Source of the DNA: Alphaproteobacteria bacterium
GTDB lineage: Bacteria; Pseudomonadota; Alphaproteobacteria; Bin95
Length of the DNA: 42,335 nucleotides
Direction: 5' to 3'
NCBI GenBank assembly: GCA_022827685.1
Contig: JAJEIH010000145.1
Coordinates: 1 to 42,335, forward strand
Shown piece by piece: positions 34,634 through 42,335 of this stretch (positions are counted from its first letter, which is position 1; every line of letters begins with the position of its first letter). The position numbers and the translations under genes were made by a program. A model generated the notes under the pieces. The model had not been told where the DNA came from. It was given only the letters and a program-made list of their open reading frames with translations, and did no database searches.

Positions 34634-35275
34634 TCAACCGCCTTCCGCCTTCGGCGAGAGCAGGGCGGCCAGGCAGGCCTCGGCGACCCAGCGCGGCGGC
34701 GGCCCGTCCGGAAAGACGGCGATCGCCGCTTCGCGGAGCGGCGTATCCGGATCGTCATTGACGTAAAACCAGGTTTCGTCGGCGAGCGCCATGGCGCGCG
34801 GCAGGTTCTCTATCGACCGCGAGAAACGGCGACGCACATCCGCTTCCGGCACATCGTGCCCGCCAGCCCTTACGCGGCACTCGACCCGGCGCAAATGCGC
34901 ATCGACCGACTCCAACCGGACATAGTGCAATTCGACCCGGTAACCGGCTGCCCGCGCCTCGCCCATCAGGCGCAGGACATCCCGGCCCGAGAGTGTGGTT
35001 TCCAGAACGATGTTTTCGCCTGCCGCCATGGCCTTGCGGCGTTCCTGCGCAATGCGGCGGCCAGCGCGAACGGCAGCGCGGCCAGGGTCCTCCGGAGCAA
35101 TGTTGCGGGCCGCAGCGTCGGGGTCGAAAATGCGAGCAGACTGGAACCGTCCGGATTGCGTCAGGGTGGATTTGCCGGCTCCGTTCGGGCCGGCGATGAC
35201 GAACAGCGTCGGCAGGGTCGCGGTTCCGGCGTCAGTCGTCGCCCGGCGGCGGAACGGGTTCCCCCTTCCGGGCAA
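34634..35275 (-). CDS. Zeta-toxin-like P-loop kinase
   Basis: About 190-213 residues. Walker A is VIAGPNGAGKSTLTQSG, followed by FDPDAAARNIAP and NIVLETTLSGRDVLRLM, the arrangement of the zeta toxin/PezT family that phosphorylates UDP-N-acetylglucosamine. YRVELHYVRLESVDAHLRRV and RVRAGGHDVPEADVRRRFSR match the family's second half. No ATG is available: TTG 35275 is the longest start and overlaps the upstream small gene by 44 bases; an internal start nearer the P-loop is possible. It may be a true toxin or a related housekeeping kinase. Confidence 0.8.
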   Translation of the reverse strand: MPGRGNPFRRRATTDAGTATLPTLFVIAGPNGAGKSTLTQSGRFQSARIFDPDAAARNIAPEDPGRAAVRAGRRIAQERRKAMAAGENIVLETTLSGRDVLRLMGEARAAGYRVELHYVRLESVDAHLRRVECRVRAGGHDVPEADVRRRFSRSIENLPRAMALADETWFYVNDDPDTPLREAAIAVFPDGPPPRWVAEACLAALLSPKAEGG

Positions 35276-35426
35276 GGATCCGGTCGCCGGACTTGCTGCG
35301 GGCGATGAAGCAACCGTCGGCGCGGCGTCCGTAAAGCGTGGCCCCGGCCTCGATCTGCGCGGCGAGGTCCGCTTTCACGCGCTCACGCCAGCCTTGCGCT
35401 TCGGGCGGCAATTCGGGAAACGCCAT
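35232..35426 (-). CDS. Small protein upstream of zeta-like kinase, putative antitoxin
   Basis: A 64-residue protein (MAFPELPPEAQGWRERVKAD, then IEAGATLYGRRADGCFIARS, ending in an acidic PPPGDD tail). I know no named family. Its position directly before and overlapping a zeta-like kinase gene, and its small size, suggest a partner or antitoxin, unlike the three-helix epsilon or the HTH-bearing PezA. The overlap implies coupled translation and a fixed ratio of the two products. Confidence 0.65.
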   Translation of the reverse strand: MAFPELPPEAQGWRERVKADLAAQIEAGATLYGRRADGCFIARSKSGDRILARKGEPVPPPGDD

Positions 35427-35491
35427 GTCGGTCCGTCCCTTCCGGCTGTCGGCGGTCCATTATAGCGCGGCCGGCGCGGGATGCGCCATCG

Positions 35492-36199
35492 CTAGGGGTC
35501 CTGCTGCTCCAGGCCGCTTACCGGTTCGTTGAACACGAAGGCCCTGTCGTCCACCGGCTGGTTCGCCGCCACGTTGAAAAGCGTGACCCGCGTCGGCTGG
35601 CCGAGCGCGTCCACCGCGACCCATCCCGTCAGTTTCAGCTTCCCGAGGCGGTCGGCGAAGCTGACGGCGATCCGTCCGTCCTCGGGCGCATCGGCGTCCA
35701 CGGCCGTGAAGACGAGGAGGCCGGGCGGGCGATGGACATCCACGACCCGGTAGGGGCCGCCCGGCGTCAGCGACACCCTGTCCGCCAGCAGGAACCAGGC
35801 GGGCGTGTCTTCCCAGTCGAGGCGGGTCGCCGTCTTCAGGTCGCGGTCGTAATAGACCAGCTCCGTGCCGCGCGACACAAGCAGGATCGGCGTCGGGGGG
35901 TCGTATTCGAAGCGCATCCGCCCCGGGCGCTTGACCTGGAGCCTGCCGGTGGCGGCCTCGCCGGACGAATCGAGTTGCACGAAGCGGGCCTGCAGCGTGG
36001 TGACGCTGTTGAGATAGGCCTCGGCGCGGGCGATGGCGGCGCGGTCGCCGTCGTCGAGCGCGGCGTTGTCGCCCGCGGCCGGCCAGGCGAGCGCAAGAGA
36101 CAGCAGGGCGGCCGCGGTAGCGCGGCCCAGACGGCCAGGCGCGGCGGCGCGGGCGAATAGAGCAGCCGCGGCGGCGCGGCGGAGACGGTCAATCGGCAT
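35492..36199 (-). CDS. lolA: Outer-membrane lipoprotein carrier protein LolA
   Basis: A 235-residue periplasmic chaperone with an N-terminal signal segment ([17 protein letters not shown]). The mature part has [40 protein letters not shown] and [11 protein letters not shown], the LolA core. It carries lipoproteins from the LolCDE complex to the outer membrane. It overlaps the ftsK stop by 11 bases; ftsK-lolA is a conserved order in alphaproteobacteria. The long arginine-rich start before the signal segment suggests that the true start may be a little downstream of 36199. Confidence 0.9.
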   Translation of the reverse strand: MPIDRLRRAAAAALFARAAAPGRLGRATAAALLSLALAWPAAGDNAALDDGDRAAIARAEAYLNSVTTLQARFVQLDSSGEAATGRLQVKRPGRMRFEYDPPTPILLVSRGTELVYYDRDLKTATRLDWEDTPAWFLLADRVSLTPGGPYRVVDVHRPPGLLVFTAVDADAPEDGRIAVSFADRLGKLKLTGWVAVDALGQPTRVTLFNVAANQPVDDRAFVFNEPVSGLEQQDP

Positions 36200-38561
36200 G
36201 GCCGCTCACCAGCACCTCGCGCTTGTTCTGGTGGTTGGGCCCGCTGACCACGCCCTGACCCTCCATCTCCTCGACGATCCGCGCCGCCCGGTTGTAGCCG
36301 ATGCGCAGATGGCGCTGGATGAGGCTGACGGAGACCTTGCGCTCCCGGGCCACGAAGGCCACGGCGCGGTCATACAGGTCGTCCTCGCCCGTTTCGCCTT
36401 CGGTCTTCTCGAAACCGGGAATCCCGGAGGCGACATCCTCGTCCTCGGTGATCGCGTCGAGATAGTCCGGCGCGCCCTGCGCCTTCAGATGGGCGACGAC
36501 GTCCTCGACTTCCTCGTCCGAGATGAAGGGGCCGTGGATGCGCGCGATGCGCCCGCCGCCGGCCATGAACAGCATGTCTCCCTGGCCGAGAAGCTGCTCC
36601 GCGCCGCCCTCGCCCAGAATGGTGCGGCTGTCGATCTTGGAGGTGACCTGGAAACTGATCCGGGTCGGGAAATTCGCCTTGATCGTGCCGGTGATGACAT
36701 CGACGGAGGGGCGCTGGGTCGCCATCAGCAGGTGGATGCCGGCGGCCCGGGCCATCTGGGCGAGGCGCTGGATCGCGGTCTCGATGTCGTTGCGCGCGAC
36801 CAGCATGAGGTCGGCGAGCTCGTCGATCACCACCACGATGAAGGGCAGCGGCCGCATGTCGAGCGGCTGGTCCTCGAACTCCGGCGCGCCCGTTTCCGGG
36901 TCGTAGCCGGTCTGCACCCGGCGGGTCAGCGTCTCGCCCTGCTTGAGCGCCTCGGCGATGCGCACATTGTAGCCGCCGATATTGCGCACCCCGAGCGCGG
37001 ACATCGCCCGGTAGCGGTTCTCCATCTCGCGCACGGTCCATTTGAGCGCGGTGACGGCCTTCCTGGGGTCGGTGACGACGGGGGTCAGAAGATGCGGAAT
37101 CCCTTCATAGACCGAGAGCTCCAGCATTTTCGGATCGACCATGATGAGCCGGCAGCGTTCCGGCGGCAGCCTGTAGAGCAGCGACAGGATCATGGTGTTG
37201 ATCGCCACCGACTTGCCGGAGCCCGTCGTGCCGGCGATCAGCAGATGCGGCATCCGCTCGAGCTGGGCGACCTGCGGGCCGCCGCCGATATCCTTGCCGA
37301 GGATCAGCGGCAGGTCGGCCTTCGAGAGTTCGTAGGCATCGGTCTCGATGAGCTCGCGCATGAAGACCGTCTGGCGGATGCGGTTCGGCATCTCGATGCC
37401 GATCACCGTGCGGCCGGGAACCAGCGCGACGCGCACCGAGATCGCGGACATGTAGCGCGCGATATCGTCCGCAAGACCGATGATGCGCGAAGACTTGATT
37501 CCCGCCTGCGGCTCGAACTCGTAGAGCGTCACCACGGGGCCCGGCCGCGTCGCCACGACCTCGCCGCCGATGCCGAAGTCCTCCAGCACCGACATCAGCA
37601 GGGCGGCGTTGCGCTCCAGCGTTTCTTCGTCCGGCATGCCGCGCTCGGCGTCGGGCGGCGGCAATTGCAGCATATCGACGGGCGGCGCCATGTAGCCGTC
37701 GTCGAGCGGCAGGCTGCGCTGCTGGATGGCCGGCCCGCGTTTCCGGCGCCGCGGCGCCTGCTGTTCCGGCGCGGGCGGCGGCGGCACCGGCGGCACCTCC
37801 TCCGCTTCCGCCGGGGCCGCCATGTCGTCCGGCTCGACCCCGGTCTGGCGCAAGGTGGGCGCCGCCCGCCGGCGGGTGCGCTGCGGCGCTTCCGTCTGCC
37901 GCGCATGGCCGGGAAGGCTGACCGACGGCACGGGCACCCTGCGGGCCGCCCGGCGAAGCCCGCGCCCCACGGCGACCACCCCGCCGCCGACCCAGGCCCA
38001 GTCCTCCAGGTCGAAGCCGAAGGCCCAGGCCGCGAGCACGACGCCCAGACCCAGGGCCGCGGCGCTGGCGAGCCATGCCGGAGCGCCGAGCAGCAGGTCC
38101 GCATGCTGGTGCAGCACGGTTCCGACGACGCCCCCGGGGCCCTCGCGAAGCGGCCAGTCCGCGATGCCCTGAAGGGCCGCCAGAGCCATGGCGAGGCAGG
38201 GCAGGACGAGAACCAGCGCGCCCAGGCGGAGCGCGGTGCGGCGGGTCCGCTTCAGCTTGAGGCCCCGGCATCCCCAGGCGATCGGGGCGACGGCCGCGGC
38301 CGCGGCCGCGGCGCCGAAGCCGCGCAGCAGCCAGTCCGCGATCCAGGCGCCGGCGCCGCCCAGCACGTTCGAGGTCGAGCCGCCCGAGGCGACATTGGCG
38401 GACGGGTCGGAAGCGTCGTAGGTCACGAGCGCCACCGCCAGCGCCAGTCCCACGGCCAATTGCGCGCTTCCGAGCGCCCGCAGGCCGGTCCGGCGAAGGG
38501 CGCGGCGCAGCCGGGGCGGGAACAGCACCGGCCGCTCGGAACGCATGATCGCGCTGGTCAT
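36189..38561 (-). CDS. ftsK: DNA translocase FtsK
   Basis: A 790-residue septal DNA pump. Four N-terminal membrane segments (about residues 25-180), a short Pro/Arg-rich linker, then the motor: Walker A in [18 protein letters not shown] near residue 440 and Walker B in [18 protein letters not shown]. The C-terminal winged-helix gamma domain ([20 protein letters not shown]) reads KOPS sites and activates XerCD. The linker is short, as usual in alphaproteobacteria. ATG 38561 has GGAG 8 bases upstream and a strong promoter about 33 bases upstream. Confidence 0.95.
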   Translation of the reverse strand: MTSAIMRSERPVLFPPRLRRALRRTGLRALGSAQLAVGLALAVALVTYDASDPSANVASGGSTSNVLGGAGAWIADWLLRGFGAAAAAAAVAPIAWGCRGLKLKRTRRTALRLGALVLVLPCLAMALAALQGIADWPLREGPGGVVGTVLHQHADLLLGAPAWLASAAALGLGVVLAAWAFGFDLEDWAWVGGGVVAVGRGLRRAARRVPVPSVSLPGHARQTEAPQRTRRRAAPTLRQTGVEPDDMAAPAEAEEVPPVPPPPAPEQQAPRRRKRGPAIQQRSLPLDDGYMAPPVDMLQLPPPDAERGMPDEETLERNAALLMSVLEDFGIGGEVVATRPGPVVTLYEFEPQAGIKSSRIIGLADDIARYMSAISVRVALVPGRTVIGIEMPNRIRQTVFMRELIETDAYELSKADLPLILGKDIGGGPQVAQLERMPHLLIAGTTGSGKSVAINTMILSLLYRLPPERCRLIMVDPKMLELSVYEGIPHLLTPVVTDPRKAVTALKWTVREMENRYRAMSALGVRNIGGYNVRIAEALKQGETLTRRVQTGYDPETGAPEFEDQPLDMRPLPFIVVVIDELADLMLVARNDIETAIQRLAQMARAAGIHLLMATQRPSVDVITGTIKANFPTRISFQVTSKIDSRTILGEGGAEQLLGQGDMLFMAGGGRIARIHGPFISDEEVEDVVAHLKAQGAPDYLDAITEDEDVASGIPGFEKTEGETGEDDLYDRAVAFVARERKVSVSLIQRHLRIGYNRAARIVEEMEGQGVVSGPNHQNKREVLVSGHAD

Positions 38562-38593
38562 CGGAATGACTCCGAAGTGTCAAATTTGTCGTT

Positions 38594-38622
38594 ATTATAT
38601 GGCCGTTTGGCAGCTTGTTCAA
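38594..38622 (-). promoter_or_regulatory. Strong promoter of ftsK-lolA
   Basis: On the minus strand TTGAAC (38622-38617), an exact 17-base spacer and a perfect TATAAT (38599-38594) precede ftsK. The -35 box overlaps the stop codon of the EamA gene upstream, so the promoter separates the two units with no intergenic spacer to spare. Confidence 0.75.
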
Positions 38623-39485
38623 GTGTCGGTGGAAGCATCGCGAACCGCCCTCGACCGGGCCAGCCGGCTTTCGCGGAAGGCGATATAGGTGGCCGAGGCG
38701 AAAATGACCGCGCCGCCGAGCCAGGACCGGGCGTCCGGCACCTCCGCGAACAGGAAGAACCCGACCAGGCTCGCCCAGATGAGCCGCAGGAAGTCGAGCG
38801 GCAGCACGGCCGTCGAATCGGCGAGCTTGACCGCTTGCGCGAACGCGATGTGGCCGACCGTGCCGACAATGCCGATGGCCGCGAACCAGATGTAGTGCTC
38901 CGCCGCCGGCCACTCCCACACGAAGAGCGCCGGGACGAAGGTGATCGGGGTGAGGAACAGGCCCATATAGACGGTCTGGGTCACGCTCGATTCGGTCTTC
39001 GCCAGCACCTTGATGAGGGTGATCGCCATGCCCCAGGTGAGGGAGGACACGACGATCAGCAGGGCGCCCGTGCTGATCTCCGCAAAGCCCGGCCGCAGCA
39101 CCAGCAGCACGCCGGCGAAGCCCAGGACCAGCGCCGTGATGCGGCGCGCCCGGATGACTTCGCCCAGCAGGACCACCGCCAGCAGGCTGCCGAACAGCGG
39201 CGCGGAAAAGGAAAGCGCCGTGACCTCGGCGAGCGGGATCATCGTGACCCCGGTGAAGAAGGCCAGCATCCCGCCTGCCTGCACGGCACCCCTCAGCGCA
39301 TGGAGGTGCAGCTTCCCCGTGCGCAGCGGCGCGACGCCGTGGCGAAGGAAGATCGGCGCGAGCGCCAGCAGGCCGAACAGGTTGCGGAAGAAGGCAACCT
39401 CGAAAGGCGGCAGCGCCTCGCCCATCATCCGCACCATTGTCTGCATCGCCGTGAAGCAGACCGTCGTGGCGATCATCAGCGACAT
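38619..39485 (-). CDS. EamA/DMT family transporter, duplicate copy 2
   Basis: A 288-residue permease with ten membrane segments in two EamA repeats (FEVAFFRNLFGLLALAP, then ADSTAVLPLDFLRLIWASL in the second). It is a tandem duplicate of the next gene (39534-40430): by hand count about 42 differences in about 278 aligned residues, with several stretches identical at DNA level. In the other copy translation starts 14 residues earlier (MLARFQALPPVARGM). Here the equivalent codon at 39527 is ATT (IFARFQALPPTVQGM), so ATG 39485 is the first standard start. It probably exports amino acids or metabolites; the substrate is unknown. Confidence 0.85.
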   Translation of the reverse strand: MSLMIATTVCFTAMQTMVRMMGEALPPFEVAFFRNLFGLLALAPIFLRHGVAPLRTGKLHLHALRGAVQAGGMLAFFTGVTMIPLAEVTALSFSAPLFGSLLAVVLLGEVIRARRITALVLGFAGVLLVLRPGFAEISTGALLIVVSSLTWGMAITLIKVLAKTESSVTQTVYMGLFLTPITFVPALFVWEWPAAEHYIWFAAIGIVGTVGHIAFAQAVKLADSTAVLPLDFLRLIWASLVGFFLFAEVPDARSWLGGAVIFASATYIAFRESRLARSRAVRDASTDT

Positions 39486-39533
39486 GCCCTGGACGGTGGG
39501 CGGCAGGGCCTGGAAGCGCGCGAAAATGGGACG

Positions 39534-40430
39534 TTACCGCGTGTCGGTGGACGCGGACCGGGCCAGCCGGCTTTCGCGGACCGCGATATAGGTGGCGGAG
39601 CCGAAAATGACGGCGCCGCCGAGCCAGGACAGGGCGTCGGGCACCTCGGCGAACAGGAAGAACCCGATCAAGCTCGCCCAGATGAGCCGCAGGAAGTCGA
39701 GCGGCAGCACGGCCGTCGAATCGGCGAGCTTGACGGCCTGTGCAAACGCGATGTGGCCGAGGGTGCCGCAGACGCCGATGGCGGCGAGCCAGGGATAATG
39801 CGCGGGCTCCGGCCACTCCCACACGAAGAGCGCCGGCACGAGGGTGATCGGCGTGAGGAACAGGCCCATATAGACGGTCTGGGTCACGCTCGATTCGGTC
39901 TTCGCCAGCACCTTGATGATCGTGATCGTCAGGCCCCAGGCGACCGAGGCGGCGACGATCAGCAGGGCCCCGGCGCTCACCTCCTCGAAACCGGGGCGCA
40001 GCACCGCCAGCACGCCGGCGAAGCCCAGGACCAGCGCCACGACCCGGCGCATGCGGATGAGCTCGCCCAGCAGGACCACGGCCAGCAGGCTGCCGAACAG
40101 CGGCGCGGAGAACGCCAGCGCCGTCACGTCGGCGAGCGGGATCATGGTGAGCCCGGTGAAGAAGGCCAGCATCCAGCCCGCCTGCGCCGCGCCCCGCAAT
40201 GCGTGGAGGCCGAGCTTCTCCGTTCGCAGGGGCGCGGCCCCGTGGCGCAGGAAGACGGGGGCGAGCGCCAGCAGGCCGAACAGGTTGCGGAAGAAGGCGA
40301 CCTCGAAGGGCGGCAGCGCCTCGCCCATCATGCGCGCCATCGTGTGCATCGCCGTGAAGCAGAGCGTCGTGACGACCATCAGCGACATGCCCCGGGCGAC
40401 GGGCGGCAGGGCCTGGAAACGGGCGAGCAT
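39534..40430 (-). CDS. EamA/DMT family transporter, duplicate copy 1
   Basis: A 298-residue ten-helix permease. ATG 40430 (MLARFQALPPVARG) follows GGAAAGG by a few bases and is a much better start than the frame's upstream extension into the CATGAC repeat region. Both EamA repeats are complete. Copy 2 follows only a few bases after the stop (TAA, 39536-39534), so the two are probably co-transcribed, with this one better translated. From the family, the role is export of amino acids, nucleotides or related solutes. Confidence 0.88.
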   Translation of the reverse strand: MLARFQALPPVARGMSLMVVTTLCFTAMHTMARMMGEALPPFEVAFFRNLFGLLALAPVFLRHGAAPLRTEKLGLHALRGAAQAGWMLAFFTGLTMIPLADVTALAFSAPLFGSLLAVVLLGELIRMRRVVALVLGFAGVLAVLRPGFEEVSAGALLIVAASVAWGLTITIIKVLAKTESSVTQTVYMGLFLTPITLVPALFVWEWPEPAHYPWLAAIGVCGTLGHIAFAQAVKLADSTAVLPLDFLRLIWASLIGFFLFAEVPDALSWLGGAVIFGSATYIAVRESRLARSASTDTR

Positions 40431-40536
40431 ACGGCCTTTCCGGGTAGCGGACCGCCAGACATAGGCCGCGCCGCCGCATCGGTCGAGACACAGCCGGCAG
40501 GCCAGAGGGTCGCAGCCGGGCCCCCTCCGGCGATGT

Positions 40537-40562
40537 GTCACGAAATGTCATGCGATGTCATG
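40537..40562. repeat. GTCATG array 1, 10-bp period (copy B side)
   Basis: GTCACG, GTCATG and GTCATG start at 40537, 40547 and 40557, an exact 10-bp period. The reverse complement reads as the CATGAC array seen at 27050-27079. The first unit carries one substitution. The array lies 107 bases upstream of the EamA copy 1 start. Confidence 0.75.
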
Positions 40563-40580
40563 AGCCTTCCCCTGCGATGC

Positions 40581-40606
40581 GTCATGGAATGTCATGCGAT
40601 GTCATG
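40581..40606. repeat. GTCATG array 2, 10-bp period (copy B side)
   Basis: GTCATG starts at 40581, 40591 and 40601, three perfect units with a 10-bp period. It is separated from array 1 by 18 bases and flanked by sequence closely similar to the flank of the copy A array (GCATGC.GATCATGACATCGC on the minus strand). Array 1 therefore looks like a local duplication of array 2. Confidence 0.8.
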
Positions 40607-40610
40607 ATCT

Positions 40611-41110
40611 GCATGCCGGAGGTTCATATCCTGTAGTCGGTTCCGGCATGAGGCTCGAAGAGCGTCCCCTCCTTCGCCTGCGAGGGAGAGCCTGTTCCGA
40701 ACCGCGATCCGGGGGGCTGGGGCAGGCCCTCTCCCGGCCTGCCGCCGAACGGGAGAGGAGAGAGAGGAGGCCGTTTCGCGCAAGCGGGCGAAGGGGTTCC
40801 GGAAAGCGGCGCCGCCCGGGCCCTGCTGTCGCGATCTTTCATGGATTGTTCCTTTCCTTCCACTTCGTTCTGTCTTCCCGCCGCCGGCCTGCCCCGTGCA
40901 GCGGGACCCTGATTCGCGCGTAATGCGCGCCGGCGCCCGCGCCCGCCGGCGCGCGTTTCGCGGCGGCGCGGTTCGCGCGCCTGATTGCGCCTGCGCGCGC
41001 GAGGCCTGGACTCTGGGCGCACGTCTCCCGTCGGCTTCTCGGGGATTTTTTCGCGCCGGCGCGAACCGGGAGAGGGAACGGCCCCGCGGAAGCCGCTCCC
41101 TTCCTCATAT
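40611..41110 (-). ncRNA. Structured intergenic element, copy B (candidate RNA)
   Basis: Homologous to 26683-27049 on the opposite strand. Stem-loops in order on the minus strand: GGGAGCGGC/GCCGTTCCC (41100-41074, one G-U pair), the 16-base palindrome TTCGCGCCGGCGCGAA (41065-41050) followed by A-rich sequence, TCGCGCGC/GCGCGCGA (41002-40973), and an 11-bp perfect stem GCGCGCCGGCG/CGCCGGCGCGC (40954-40925). Against copy A it has extra bases in loop 3 and an insert of roughly 100 bases of Pro/Gly-rich low-complexity sequence near 40660-40830. The conserved last part (CTACAGGATATG.) leads into the GTCATG arrays. Function unknown. Confidence 0.5.
40624..40842 (-). CDS. Possible small protein inside repeat copy B
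   Basis: A 72-codon frame starting ATG AAA GAT CGC with a GGAAAGGAA ribosome-like site about 6 bases upstream and ending ACAGGATATGA. The product is Pro/Gly/Ser-rich (PLSPLPFGGRPGEGLPQPPG) with no recognised family. The corresponding part of copy A keeps the ribosome-like site and a K-D start but differs greatly in length, so this may be chance. Confidence 0.2.
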   Translation of the reverse strand: MKDRDSRARAAPLSGTPSPACAKRPPLSPLPFGGRPGEGLPQPPGSRFGTGSPSQAKEGTLFEPHAGTDYRI

Positions 41111-41116
41111 GGAAGC

Positions 41117-41145
41117 AATGTTTCGATATTCAAGCTTTTTGTCAA
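41117..41145 (-). promoter_or_regulatory. Candidate promoter of intergenic element, copy B
   Basis: Perfect TTGACA (41145-41140), a 17-base spacer and AACATT (41122-41117) in an AT-rich island. The predicted start near 41110 is about 10 bases before hairpin 1 at 41100, which mirrors copy A. Confidence 0.5.
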
Positions 41146-41291
41146 GACTTTTTTCTGAATTTGTGAACATACTGCCATGAACCCATCGCCATCGGGCGCA
41201 AAAACAGCGGGCCGCCCGTTGTGCCCCGATGCGGCTTTGCCGGCGACGCCGTCGGGGCCGGGTCCGCCGGCAGGGCGTCGCCCGCCGGCGT

Positions 41292-41320
41292 TTGACTTCT
41301 CCCCCTGCCGGCTCGACACT
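41292..41320 (+). promoter_or_regulatory. Weak candidate promoter of the potD-like gene
   Basis: TTGACT (41292-41297), a 17-base spacer and GACACT (41315-41320), 38 bases before the ATG at 41359. The -10 box is poor, so this is tentative. Confidence 0.25.
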
Positions 41321-41358
41321 CGCCGGGATCCTGCCCCGGGAAGCCCAGAGAGGCGCCG

Positions 41359-42335
41359 ATGCGCACGACTTCCGAAATCCGATCGACGCGGCGCCGTTTC
41401 CTCGCAGGCGGGGGCGCTGCGGCGGCAGGTCTCGCGCTTCTGCCGCGAACGGCGCTTGCCGGCGAGGAGCCAAGGCTCAATTTCTACAACTGGGACACCT
41501 ATGTCGGCGAGACCACGCTCGCGGACTTCGAGGCGCGCAGCGGCATAGAAGTCCGGATGGACCTCTATGCGGACAATGACGAGCTGTTCGCGAGGCTGAG
41601 GGACGGCAATCCCGGCTATGACGTGATCGTGCCGACCAACGACTTCATCGAGCGCATGATCGCCGCCGACATGCTCATGCCGCTCGACCATGCAGCCATC
41701 CCCAACATGGCGAATATCGAGCCTGCTTTCCGGGATGTCGCCTTCGACCCCGGCCGGCGCCATTCCATTCCCTATATGTGGGGCACGATGGGGATCGGCT
41801 ACCGCAAGTCCCGCTGCGACGGCGTGCCCGACAGCTGGCGCTGGCTCTACGAGTCGGACCGCTATAGCGGGCGCTGCGCACTCCTGAGCGAGGCGACCGC
41901 CGTGCTGGGCGCAGCCTTCAAATATATGGGCCATCCGCTGAATACGGGCGACCCGGAAGTCATCCGGGCTGCCGAAACGCTGATTATCGCGCAGAAGCCG
42001 CACCTCAAGCTGTTCGCGCCGGACAACGGGCAGGACCTGCTGCTGTCCGGCGAGGTGGACATCGCGATGGAGTGGAACGGGGACATCCTGCAGGCGATGG
42101 CGGAGGACGACGACATCTCCTATGTCGTGCCCCGCGAGGGGTCGATCCTGTGGGAGGATGCGCTTGCGATCCCCAGGGGTGCGCCGCGTCCCGGAAACGC
42201 GCACGCCTTCATCAACTTCATCCTCGACGCCGAGGCGGGCGCAGCCATTGCGGAGACGATCCGCTATGCGACGCCGAACGCCGCCGCCAAGGCGCTGCTG
42301 CCGGAAAGCTACACGGGGAACCCGGGCATCTTCCC
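41359..42335 (+). CDS. Spermidine/putrescine ABC transporter substrate-binding protein (3' end outside window)
   Basis: The frame is open to the window edge: 325 codons are visible without a stop. A twin-arginine signal (STRRRFLAGGGAAAAGLALL) ends near PRTALAGEE. The mature part starts LNFYNWDTYVGETTLADFEA, the PotD/PotF opening, and continues with YDVIVPTNDFIERMIA, IPYMWGTMGIGYRKS and SGEVDIAMEWNGDI, which line the polyamine pocket in known structures. It is expected to deliver polyamines to a PotABC-type importer, probably encoded to the right. AGAGAGG lies 6 bases before the ATG. Nearly full length; perhaps 20-30 residues are missing. Confidence 0.92.
   Translation, partial: MRTTSEIRSTRRRFLAGGGAAAAGLALLPRTALAGEEPRLNFYNWDTYVGETTLADFEARSGIEVRMDLYADNDELFARLRDGNPGYDVIVPTNDFIERMIAADMLMPLDHAAIPNMANIEPAFRDVAFDPGRRHSIPYMWGTMGIGYRKSRCDGVPDSWRWLYESDRYSGRCALLSEATAVLGAAFKYMGHPLNTGDPEVIRAAETLIIAQKPHLKLFAPDNGQDLLLSGEVDIAMEWNGDILQAMAEDDDISYVVPREGSILWEDALAIPRGAPRPGNAHAFINFILDAEAGAAIAETIRYATPNAAAKALLPESYTGNPGIF

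Noticed and set aside
40537..40606. CRISPR-like repeats
   Set aside because: The hexamers recur every 10 bp without spacers of 25-40 bases, and there are no cas genes; they are short tandem arrays.
36033..40607. Open plus-strand frame of 1524 codons opposite ftsK, lolA and the EamA genes
   Set aside because: It is antisense to well-recognised genes, rich in Arg/Ala/Gly/His as expected from GC-rich shadow frames, and its internal repeats mirror the EamA duplication.

Overview
The window is GC-rich, tightly packed DNA that looks like an alphaproteobacterial chromosome, probably a Rhodospirillales-like environmental bacterium. The evidence is the ftsK-lolA gene pair, a Zur-controlled znu cluster, chains of genes with 4-nt start/stop overlaps (GTGA, ATGA), and a load of VOC, crotonase, M81/MlrC, amidase and CmcJ-type enzymes. 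This placement is an inference from gene content. I saw no rRNA, tRNA, CRISPR array, IS element or phage genes.

Layout. 1-356 is non-coding. 357-6491 (minus) is one long cluster: FAD-linked oxidase, a GrdB/PrdB-family selenoprotein, glutaredoxin, crotonase, LysE exporter, MFS transporter and VOC protein. The selenoprotein is the strongest unusual feature. Its gene appears as two adjacent reading frames because an in-frame UGA (4336-4338) sits in a U-x-x-C motif and is followed by a bSECIS-like hairpin. 6603-7878 holds an orphan antitoxin-like gene and a DUF433/DUF5615 toxin-antitoxin pair. 7961-11246 (minus) is a coupled MATE / SLOG-fold / DHA2 efflux operon. 11302-13980 has an M81 peptidase, a rhomboid protease and a secreted protein. 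14123-20878 is a catabolic block: aldolase-SDR fusion, amidase, D-aminoacylase-like enzyme, methylmalonyl-CoA epimerase and a lone LivM permease. 20886-23917 is a complete zinc uptake locus (znuA divergent from zur-znuC-znuB) with a Zur box between the arms. 24024-25697 is fhs. A ParE/ParD pair follows.

26668-27079 and 40537-41145 (opposite strand) are two copies of a structured intergenic element. Each has a promoter about 10-20 nt before a conserved hairpin, further GC-rich stem-loops, and at its far end hexamers CATGAC repeated exactly every 10 bp. The indels between the copies are not all multiples of three, so I favour a non-coding RNA or repeat family over a protein.

27111-34575 is an oxygenase region: SDR, CmcJ-like enzyme, HicBA, then an overlapping ferredoxin / ferredoxin reductase / Rieske oxygenase / glutamine-synthetase-like operon, and a convergent PhyH dioxygenase. 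The set resembles the logic of gamma-glutamyl-aniline oxidation but lacks some of that pathway's genes. 34634-35426 is a zeta-toxin-like kinase with a small partner. 35492-38561 is lolA-ftsK with a clear promoter. 38619-40430 is a tandem duplication of an EamA transporter in which the second copy has ATT where the first has its ATG start. A PotD-type, Tat-exported polyamine-binding protein runs off the right edge.

Four recognisable toxin-antitoxin pairs plus one orphan antitoxin-like gene lie between the metabolic blocks.
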